Shown here: positions 1 through 5,359 of the stretch, in pieces
Layout of the letters: each line of letters starts with the position of its first letter
How positions within the stretch are numbered: the stretch's first letter is position 1
DNA from: an uncultured Collinsella sp.
Lineage (GTDB): Bacteria > Actinomycetota > Coriobacteriia > Coriobacteriales > Coriobacteriaceae
NCBI GenBank assembly: GCA_900542555.1
Contig: UQNU01000052.1
Location: 1 to 16,431 of the forward strand
DNA length: 16,431 bases
Reading direction: 5' to 3'
Position numbers and translations under genes: made by a program
Notes under the pieces: model-generated
What the model was told of the DNA's origin: nothing
Database searches by the model: none
What the model saw: only the letters and a program-made list of their open reading frames with translations

Positions 1-48
1 TCTACACTTCTAGCTTCGTCGGCAGCGTCAGATGTGTATAAGAGACAG
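1..48 (+). other. Residual Illumina Nextera adapter (artefact)
   Basis: Bases 16-48 match the Nextera read-1 transposase oligo exactly (TCGTCGGCAGCGTC followed by AGATGTGTATAAGAGACAG). Bases 1-7 (TCTACAC) are the end of the P5 primer. Bases 8-15 (TTCTAGCT) sit exactly where the i5 index belongs and match, from memory, a Nextera XT index. The chromosomal insert therefore starts at base 49. Translation across the junction gives the well-known artefact peptides LSLIHI (minus strand) and MYKRQ (plus strand). Confidence 0.98.
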
Positions 49-531
49 GGCATGATCGACATATGCCTTGCGGGCGTCCTTCATCTTGATGATGTGGCCC
101 ACGCCGGCACCGGTCGGCAGCGTGTCGGCAGCCATGGCTTCCTCGGACATGACCCAGGCGCTGATCTCTTCCTCGACAGCATCGGGAAGCTTCATGCCCT
201 TGCGGCTAAAGAACTTAATGCCGTTGAACTCCGGCGGATTATGCGAAGCAGAGATGACGATGCCGCCGTCGAGCTCGTTCTGAACAGTGAGCAGTGCCAC
301 GGCAGGCGTGGGGATGACGCCGCAGCAATGCGGGCGGCCGCCCTCGGCCATAATACCGGCGGTCAGAGCACTCTCGAGCATGGTGCCCGAAAGGCGCGTG
401 TCACGGCCGATGCAGATATCCGGACCAAGGAACTTGGTCGCCGCGCGGCCCAGGCGAAACGCGAGATCGCACGAGAGGTCGGCATTGGCGACGCCACGGA
501 CGCCATCGGTACCGAAGATGTTCTGGGGCAT
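49..531 (-). CDS. glmM: Phosphoglucosamine mutase, N-terminal fragment cut by the contig end
   Basis: GlmM converts glucosamine-6-phosphate to glucosamine-1-phosphate on the way to UDP-GlcNAc for peptidoglycan. About 161 genuine residues remain of a protein usually near 450 aa. The start FGTDGVRG is the family signature, and ISASHNP at residues 93-99 carries the phosphoserine of the active site (Ser96). The metal-binding, sugar-binding and phosphate-binding domains lie beyond the contig end. The start ATG at 529-531 is preceded by GGAAGGAG at good spacing. The reading frame continues six codons into the adapter (LSLIHI, then stop); those residues are not real. The gene follows the rpsI terminator on the same strand, so it probably has its own weak promoter in the 50-base gap or depends on read-through. 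Confidence 0.96.
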
Positions 532-580
532 AGGATCGCTCCTTCCCTAGCAGGCGATATGCAACCGCCCACCCTAGTCG

Positions 581-622
581 AAAAAGAAAAGCGGGACCCG
601 CCGAGGAATCGGCAGGCCCCGC
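581..622 (-). terminator. Rho-independent terminator of rplM-rpsI
   Basis: On the minus strand two stacked stems (GCGGG/CCCGC outside, GCCGA/TCGGC around a 4-base loop inside) are followed by TTTTCTTTTT. It lies 33 bases after the rpsI stop codon and before glmM. Confidence 0.88.
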
Positions 623-654
623 TTGTACATTGTATCTCGAAAGGAGATAAAACC

Positions 655-1050
<396 letters not shown>

Positions 1051-1052
1051 CT

Positions 1053-1496
1053 TTAAGCCTCCAGCTCAATCTTCGTGGGGTTCTGGGCAGCATGCGGATG
1101 CTCGGCACCAGCGTAGACCTTAAGCTTGGTCATCTGGGCACGGCCGAGGGTGGTCTTGGGCAGCATACCGCGAACGGCGCGCTCGATGACCTTCTCCGGG
1201 TGCTTCTCCATAGCCTGGCGGAAGCTCTCAGCCTTGAGGCCGCCGTTGTAGCCGCTGTGGCGATAATAGGTCTTCGTGTCGGCCTTGTTACCGGTAAGCT
1301 GGACCTTATCGGCGTTGATGACGACAACGAAGTCGCCGCAGTCGCTGTTGGGCGTGAACTGGGGCTTGTTCTTACCGCGCAGAATCATTGCGATCTGGGT
1401 GGCAAGACGGCCCAGGACAGCACCATCGGCGTCGACGAGAACCCAGTTGCGCTGGACCTCGCCCTGCTTGGCGTAGTGAGTCGATTTCGAAATCAC
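1053..1496 (-). CDS. rplM: 50S ribosomal protein L13
   Basis: L13 is an early-assembly protein of the large subunit. The 147-aa product has the family's normal length and motifs: WVLVDADGAVLGRLA near the N-terminus, GDFVVVINADKV in the middle, and HSGYNGGLK and RAVRGMLPK further on. The start is GTG at 1494-1496, chosen because GGAGGA sits 6-7 bases upstream and the N-terminus KSTHYAK fits the family. It is the first gene of the rplM-rpsI operon, an order conserved across bacteria. Confidence 0.99.
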   Translation of the reverse strand: MISKSTHYAKQGEVQRNWVLVDADGAVLGRLATQIAMILRGKNKPQFTPNSDCGDFVVVINADKVQLTGNKADTKTYYRHSGYNGGLKAESFRQAMEKHPEKVIERAVRGMLPKTTLGRAQMTKLKVYAGAEHPHAAQNPTKIELEA

Positions 1497-1528
1497 TTAG
1501 ACTCCTCCATGTACAGTACGTGTTGTTA

Positions 1529-1548
1529 CAGAGATTCACGGGGCTCTG
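1529..1548 (-). promoter_or_regulatory. Short hairpin in the rplM leader
   Basis: CAGAG and CTCTG form a 5-bp stem with a 10-base loop in the 5' untranslated region of rplM. In other bacteria rplM-rpsI is often autoregulated through leader RNA, so this could be regulatory. The stem is short and the idea is inference. Confidence 0.25.
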
Positions 1549-1562
1549 CAAGTAACCCGTCC

Positions 1563-1590
1563 ATATTACCCCGCTCGCCGTACGAGTCAA
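1563..1590 (-). promoter_or_regulatory. Sigma-70-type promoter of rplM-rpsI
   Basis: On the minus strand, TTGACT (1585-1590), a 16-base spacer and TAATAT (1563-1568) lie about 67 bases upstream of the rplM start. Both boxes are close to consensus, as expected for a ribosomal protein operon. Confidence 0.85.
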
Positions 1591-1689
1591 CAGGTATTTT
1601 GGCTCCGACCAGAGTTTCTGCACATGTCATCCACGAGCCGTGATTTTCCAGCTCTTTAGCTGTTGTCATTTTTTGAGGGTTCGCCGTCG

Positions 1690-2568
1690 CTAGCGCTCAA
1701 CGAACTCTTGGATTTCCGCGAGCAGGCGCTTTGCCTCCTGGCGGCCCTGAATATACAGGTCCAAAAGCTTTGCCGAATCGTGCTCAACGTGGCCGACCTC
1801 GACCGGCTTTTGCGGAGCGACGACCAGCGCGCGGCCCTCGCGCTCATACTTCCACAGATGCATGCGCTGGATGTTATAGCGGTCGTGGCGCGTCTCGATA
1901 GCCTCGAGCAGGTAGGGGTAGTCGGCATAGCGAGCGCGTGCGGCGGGCATAAACTCGTAGGGCTTTTTCTCGTATGAGCGGTCCTGCGTGACAATGACAA
2001 CCGCGCGATCGAAGCCCGCCTCCTCCAGCACGTGCTCGATGGGGACCGAATCGGCTACGCCGCCGTCGACGTATTTGTGCCCGTCAATCTCGACCGGCGG
2101 CGTCACCAGCGGCAGCGACGTTGATGCGCGCACGGCATCGAGATCGAGCACGGCGCTTTTGACCGGGAGGTACGTGGCGGTTCCAAAAAGCATGTCCGTC
2201 GCGACGGCGTACATCTCGATGGAGCTTGCGTCGAACGTCTCGTTGTCAAAGGGATCTAGGCGGTCCTGGACATCGTTGAAGATAAAGTCGTAACCCACAA
2301 TAGAGCCCGTGGACGCAAACGATGCGGCGCCCATGAAGCGGCTGTCGCTGCAGAAAGCCAGGTTGATGCGATTGGCACGGCCGATCTGGTGCGACTTGTA
2401 GTTCACGCCGTTGAGGGCGCCGGCCGATACGCCATATACCGCCGGAATCTCGACGCCAGCCTCCATGAGAACGTCGAGCACGCCCGCGGTAAATTGCCCG
2501 CGAAAGCTGCCGCCCTCCAAAACGAGCGCGACCTTGTCGGCGTTCTTTGCCTTATCTTCTGCAGTCAT
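1690..2568 (-). CDS. Patatin-like phospholipase family protein
   Basis: This is a Ser-Asp dyad lipid acyl hydrolase of the patatin fold, 292 aa. The oxyanion-hole glycine loop is GGSFRG (residues 19-24), the nucleophile elbow is GVSAG with Ser48, and the catalytic Asp is in DGG (Asp168). All catalytic parts are therefore present. There is no signal peptide or obvious membrane segment, so a cytoplasmic protein is expected. It resembles the bacterial YjjU-like group, whose substrates are poorly known. The start ATG at 2566-2568 has AGGAGGT just upstream. It stands alone between rplM and a repeat region. No convincing promoter or terminator was found for it; only a weak 5-bp stem (1649-1662) follows the gene. 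Confidence 0.92.
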   Translation of the reverse strand: MTAEDKAKNADKVALVLEGGSFRGQFTAGVLDVLMEAGVEIPAVYGVSAGALNGVNYKSHQIGRANRINLAFCSDSRFMGAASFASTGSIVGYDFIFNDVQDRLDPFDNETFDASSIEMYAVATDMLFGTATYLPVKSAVLDLDAVRASTSLPLVTPPVEIDGHKYVDGGVADSVPIEHVLEEAGFDRAVVIVTQDRSYEKKPYEFMPAARARYADYPYLLEAIETRHDRYNIQRMHLWKYEREGRALVVAPQKPVEVGHVEHDSAKLLDLYIQGRQEAKRLLAEIQEFVER

Positions 2569-2659
2569 GTTGACCTCCTGCGATTGCGTTTTGGCTCTCT
2601 TCTACCCAGTTTTGGGATGGCGAGCGCGCAGTTTTTGGAGTTGAGGAGGGCGGAGCGGT

Positions 2660-2939
2660 CGGCGGGAAAGCGTGTCCCGTTCTCAGAGCAAATTCCGGAT
2701 CGCATTTTCCGCTGAGCCCGCCATCAGGAAAATGAATCCCATTCCGAGCTTAGATTCCGGGACGCGCTTTCCGCTTGAGCTGCCATTGGGAAAGCATGTC
2801 CCACTCTACGGCTCGATTCCGGGTCGCAGTTTCCGCTTGAGGCGCTATCCGGAAACTACGTCCCAGTCTGAGCGCGGATTCCGGGATGGACTTTCCGCCT
2901 GGGCCGCCATTGGGAAAGCGTGTCCCGGTCTGCGTTGCC
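2660..2939. repeat. Tandem 62-bp palindromic repeats (four full units plus a half unit)
   Basis: Four units, each exactly 62 bases, begin at 2692, 2754, 2816 and 2878, all with ATTCCGG. A half unit (about 2660-2691) precedes them. Each unit holds an inverted repeat: a left arm ending TTTCC, a loop containing CGC and GCC/GCT, and a right arm starting GGAAA and ending TCCC. The period is not a multiple of 3, so the array does not keep one reading frame and is almost certainly non-coding. It lies between the divergent-side start of the phospholipase gene and the 3' end of ssrA. Confidence 0.93.
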
Positions 2940-2943
2940 AAGA

Positions 2944-2994
2944 CGTTTTCTTTACGCCCGCGCCCTGCACAGAGCTCGATTCTCCGCGGTACGG
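2944..2994 (+). repeat. 51-bp direct repeat, copy 1
   Basis: Differs at one base from the copy at 3155-3205. It begins CGTTTTCTTTACGCCCGC and ends TCTCCGCGGTACGG. It directly follows the 62-bp array and lacks the left hairpin arm that copy 2 has. Confidence 0.93.
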
Positions 2995-3078
2995 GGGATC
3001 CGTTGATGCGGGGCGAGGCCAGCTGAAATTCGACAACCATCGCATCCGTTTTGAGTCGGAAGTTTGCGCGGAGAATCC

Positions 3079-3101
3079 GCGTATTTGCTGCGCAAATACG
3101 C
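3079..3101. repeat. Perfect 10-bp hairpin
   Basis: GCGTATTTGC and GCAAATACGC flank a 3-base loop. No gene ends here, so the role is unknown. It is part of the non-coding stretch between the two 51-bp repeat copies. Confidence 0.7.
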
Positions 3102-3134
3102 ACCGGCTTCGGCCGCCTGCCGGCGTCCTCGCCC

Positions 3135-3205
3135 GCGGGCTAAAAACGCTCACGCGTTTTCTTTACGCCCGCGCCCTGCACAGAGTTCGATTCTCCGCGG
3201 TACGG
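3135..3205 (+). repeat. 51-bp direct repeat, copy 2 (3155-3205), with an extended hairpin
   Basis: The repeat proper is 3155-3205. Its start also forms nested stems with the sequence before it: GCGGGC (3135-3140) pairs with GCCCGC (3167-3172), and AAAACGC (3143-3149) with GCGTTTT (3154-3160). The end contains AGTTCGATTCTCCGCG, which is identical to the T-arm and acceptor part of the nearby ssrA gene but on the opposite strand. Confidence 0.85.
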
Positions 3206-3210
3206 ACTAG

Positions 3211-3242
3211 AAAAAAACACAGGTAGATACGAATATCTACCT
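3211..3242 (-). terminator. Rho-independent terminator of ssrA
   Basis: On the minus strand AGGTAGATA, loop TTCG and TATCTACCT form a perfect 9-bp stem, followed by GTG and seven Ts. It starts 13 bases after the CCA end of the tmRNA. Confidence 0.95.
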
Positions 3243-3254
3243 GCCTGTAACTAT

Positions 3255-3618
3255 TGGTGGAGGCGCGGAGAATCGAACTCCGGTCCACGAAAGCCCCCTG
3301 ATTGGCATCTCCAAGCTCAGTCGCTGGTTTAGTCTCGGACGCTTTGCGCGCAGCGACACGCTCGCGGCGTCCTAACCGGTTCGGTCTTAGCCTGCGCCAT
3401 ACCGATTACGTGCGCAGGAGCATTCCCCTAAAATGACGTCGCACCGGTGGCGGGGAAATCACCGGGTTGACGCGCCGCTATAAATTAAGCAGCGAGAGCC
3501 ATAGGCTCAAAAGAAGAGTTGTTGTCAATTCAATTTGACGGTACCCCTGTTTAACGAGGCGAGGAGACCTCGGCTTGCTTCCTCTCTCAGAGCTATCGTG
3601 TCGAAACCAGTCGCCCCC
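3255..3618 (-). ncRNA. ssrA: Transfer-messenger RNA (tmRNA)
   Basis: tmRNA rescues stalled ribosomes and adds a degradation tag. The 5' end GGGGGCGACTGGTTTCGACA and the 3' end CGCCTCCACCA pair as the acceptor stem (7 bp, one G-U). The T-arm is CGGAG, TTCGATT, CTCCG, and CCA is encoded. Length is 364 nt, normal for one-piece tmRNA. The tag frame ends in a TAA at 3485-3487 and reads DNNSSFEPMALAA from GAC at 3524-3526, with the classic LAA-type ending. The first (resume) codon is uncertain: GAC or the ATT before it, not the usual alanine codon. The product works with SmpB, whose gene is not in this window. Confidence 0.96.
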
Positions 3619-3644
3619 GAATGTCGGGAAAGTCTGGATGGTAT

Positions 3645-3704
3645 CGGGTCTGCAAACACCCGATAACCGTCGACTTTTCAAGGAACATGCGGGGCGAGCC
3701 CCGC
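3645..3704. promoter_or_regulatory. Two hairpins upstream of ssrA
   Basis: CGGGT/ACCCG (3645-3662) and GCGGGG/CCCCGC (3689-3704) lie 27 and 71 bases before the tmRNA 5' end. No good -10 box sits at the expected distance from the mature 5' end, so transcription may start further up and these hairpins may be in a processed 5' leader. The second could instead be an intergenic terminator. The role is inference. Confidence 0.35.
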
Positions 3705-3815
3705 TTGTGGAGTGTTATCTTACCACGTTCTGAAAGCGGACAGCTGTTCTATGCACGAGCTGTGAAGACCCCAATGTGCGCCGCACTTCGCACTTTTGCT
3801 ACCGATCGCGTCACG

Positions 3816-3821
3816 TATATT
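3816..3821 (+). promoter_or_regulatory. Possible -10 box for the plus-strand gene
   Basis: TATATT lies 37 bases before the ATG at 3858. No matching -35 box is convincing, so this is a weak call. Confidence 0.3.
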
Positions 3822-3857
3822 TTCGCCAAACACAATTGACCCGTCGAAAGGACCGTT

Positions 3858-4292
3858 ATGGATACCAAGCAGCAACTCGTCAATGCCCTCACAGGCCTGG
3901 GCTCAACCATTACCGAAGCTATGGATGTCATCGAAGGCTTTGTCCCCTGCGGACATCCCGCCCTCACGGTATCGAACGCACTCGTCGCGCTGGACGCTGA
4001 CGATGATGCAGCTCTCGCCCAGCAGCTTGAGACCGTCGAGGGCTTTATCGACCACGTGAGTGAGAACCGCGGCGTGGCCGCCTACCACGGCATCGAGGTC
4101 GAGCTCGCGGGGCCCAAGGCCGATCTGTTCGCAGCAATCCGTGAGGTAGGCGCCCTTATGCAGACCGCAGGCGTCAAGAACACCCAGGTCAACGAGTGGG
4201 TCTACCGCAGCTTAGCCGCGCTCAACAGCTCCGAAGAAAAGGCAGCCGAGCAGCTCGCAGAAAGTCCCGCCATTAAGGCCGAGCTTTTGTAA
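3858..4292 (+). CDS. Conserved-looking hypothetical protein, 144 aa
   Basis: I do not recognise this family. The ATG has GAAAGGA at proper spacing, and the frame shows normal codon use. The product is acidic, rich in Ala and Glu and looks largely helical, with no membrane segment or signal peptide, so a soluble cytoplasmic protein is expected. Only one Cys is present, in the segment FVPCGHPAL (about residues 28-36). It is the only plus-strand gene in the window, standing alone between ssrA (divergent) and the toxin-antitoxin pair (convergent), with a strong hairpin after its stop. No function is proposed. Confidence 0.8.
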   Translation: MDTKQQLVNALTGLGSTITEAMDVIEGFVPCGHPALTVSNALVALDADDDAALAQQLETVEGFIDHVSENRGVAAYHGIEVELAGPKADLFAAIREVGALMQTAGVKNTQVNEWVYRSLAALNSSEEKAAEQLAESPAIKAELL

Positions 4293-4301
4293 ATAGCAGA
4301 C

Positions 4302-4338
4302 GCGGGCCCCTTGGCGCATCGTCGTCCAAGAGGCCCGC
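4302..4338. terminator. Hairpin between convergent genes, likely bidirectional terminator
   Basis: GCGGGCC (4302-4308) pairs with GGCCCGC (4332-4338), and CTTGG with CCAAG inside. It lies between two convergent stop codons. The T-run is poor on both strands, so termination efficiency is uncertain. Confidence 0.55.
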
Positions 4339-4350
4339 AAACAGTTCGCG

Positions 4351-4866
4351 TCAACGGATGGCCGCGCCGCCGCGTTCGGCCAAGGCCAGAATCGGCATCA
4401 TTTGACGCGGGGTCTTTGCTGCAAGATCGGCATGTTCGAGCAGCTTGCGATCGTTGGTCACCAAGTAATCAACCTGCGCGCGCTTGCATGCGGCGAGTAC
4501 CAAGTTGTCCTCGTAATCGCGATGGAGCGCTAAGTATTTGTCGGCCAGCCAAAGGTCCGACGAATCTGCACCCACGGCCGTGGCGTTTTCGGTCATGTTT
4601 CGAACAAACGCCAGCGCCGCATCGCCAATTGCACGGGCAGACGCCTCGTCGAGTGCTCCCCCGCTGGCAAGAACGCTACGCTTCAGCTCGTGTTGGACAA
4701 CGTACAGCACGTCCTTGGCGATATGCACCGGAAAGAACAGCAATGCCCCCGTCTCCGTCGCCTGTCCAATAAACGCACGCGCGGCAAGCGACTCGGCATG
4801 GTCGACGCAAAACGAATCAACCCATACGTTGGCGTCCACCATTATTTTGAGGGGAGCCCCGCTCAC
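4351..4866 (-). CDS. PIN-domain toxin (VapC-like ribonuclease)
   Basis: PIN-domain toxins are Mg-dependent RNases that usually cut tRNA or rRNA. The 171-aa product starts KIMVDANVW with the first acidic metal ligand (Asp11) and later shows DYEDNLVLAACKRA (Asp120) and YLVTNDRKLL (Asp139), the usual C-terminal PIN pattern; Asp52 or Glu60 may be the remaining ligand. The start is taken as GTG at 4864-4866, which overlaps the antitoxin stop as GTGA and has AAGGGGA upstream. A downstream ATG at 4840-4842 is a possible alternative. The same open frame extends further upstream inside the antitoxin gene, but that part is a shadow. The overlap with the antitoxin implies translational coupling. Confidence 0.87.
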   Translation of the reverse strand: MSGAPLKIMVDANVWVDSFCVDHAESLAARAFIGQATETGALLFFPVHIAKDVLYVVQHELKRSVLASGGALDEASARAIGDAALAFVRNMTENATAVGADSSDLWLADKYLALHRDYEDNLVLAACKRAQVDYLVTNDRKLLEHADLAAKTPRQMMPILALAERGGAAIR

Positions 4867-5198
4867 AGGATCATCCCCTTTTGGCGATAGCGCTCGTCCA
4901 TGGCTTCGGAATAGATTACGTCCCAATCGCGATCGTCGGATACGGACGACGTAGCGATGCCCAGGTCCGCGTAAAGCTGATCCGCCGCCGCCCATGATGC
5001 GGCGAACGGAGTATCGTGCGCGACGGTCTGTTGCCGGCCATCAACGGCAGACAGCACTTCCTCACACTGCCCGCCACCCTGTGCGACCTTGGCCACCACC
5101 TTTTTGATGAGCTCGGGCAGTGATCTGCCCGAAAGCCGCAACGCTTCCTCCGCATGATCCTTGACCTGGCGATCCACGCGAACGTTCACCTGTGCCAT
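4863..5198 (-). CDS. RelB/DinJ-family antitoxin
   Basis: The 111-aa protein begins MAQVNVRVDRQVKDHAEEAL, the ribbon-helix-helix DNA-binding start typical of RelB/DinJ antitoxins, followed by the LSGRSLPELIKKVV helix pair. The C-terminal half (about residues 45-111) is the expected toxin-wrapping region. It is longer than many RelB proteins (80-95 aa). The start at 5196-5198 was chosen over an upstream ATG at 5256-5258 because the family motif begins here and the upstream ATG falls within the -10 box. The Shine-Dalgarno sequence is weak. Such antitoxins normally repress their own operon by binding the promoter together with the toxin. It forms an operon with the overlapping PIN toxin. Confidence 0.88.
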   Translation of the reverse strand: MAQVNVRVDRQVKDHAEEALRLSGRSLPELIKKVVAKVAQGGGQCEEVLSAVDGRQQTVAHDTPFAASWAAADQLYADLGIATSSVSDDRDWDVIYSEAMDERYRQKGMIL

Positions 5199-5236
5199 GC
5201 CGCTAACAGCACCCACGTTGATCCCGCTCGCTTCAA

Positions 5237-5277
5237 TTGCTAGCACCGTTAGCAACACTATATAGAGAAGCTAGCAA
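5237..5277. promoter_or_regulatory. Operator-like repeats at the toxin-antitoxin promoter
   Basis: TTGCTAGC (5237-5244), TTAGCAA (5249-5255) and GCTAGCAA (5270-5277) are related half-sites in inverted order around the -10 box. This is where a ribbon-helix-helix autorepressor would bind. The binding itself is inference. Confidence 0.6.
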
Positions 5278-5285
5278 ATAATCAA
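5257..5285 (-). promoter_or_regulatory. Promoter of the toxin-antitoxin operon
   Basis: On the minus strand TTGATT (5280-5285), a 17-base spacer and TATAGT (5257-5262) lie about 60 bases before the antitoxin start. The operator-like GCTAGC repeats overlap it. Confidence 0.8.
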
Positions 5286-5287
5286 AT

Positions 5288-5333
5288 GCAAAAGACCTGC
5301 GCCCGGACGACACCGATGCCGTCTGGGCGCAGG
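5288..5333 (-). terminator. Rho-independent terminator after the P1B ATPase
   Basis: CCTGCGCCC (5296-5304) pairs with GGGCGCAGG (5325-5333), with GACG/CGTC inside. On the minus strand the stem is followed by TCTTTTGCATTTG. It lies 26 bases past the ATPase stop codon. Confidence 0.85.
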
Positions 5334-5359
5334 CCAGATAACGTGGGCGAACACGTCCG

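Noticed and set aside
2692..2939. CRISPR array
   Set aside because: The units are contiguous and similar over all 62 bases, with no unique spacers and no cas genes in the window.
3155..3209. Possible tRNA on the plus strand (AGTTCGATTCTCCG T-arm look)
   Set aside because: Only a T-arm-like piece is present with a mismatched stem; no acceptor, D or anticodon arm and no CCA end can be built.
2672..3226. Plus-strand open frame of 184 codons over the repeat array
   Set aside because: The 62-bp units fall in different frames within it, there is no ribosome-binding site, and the conserved signal is base pairing rather than codons.
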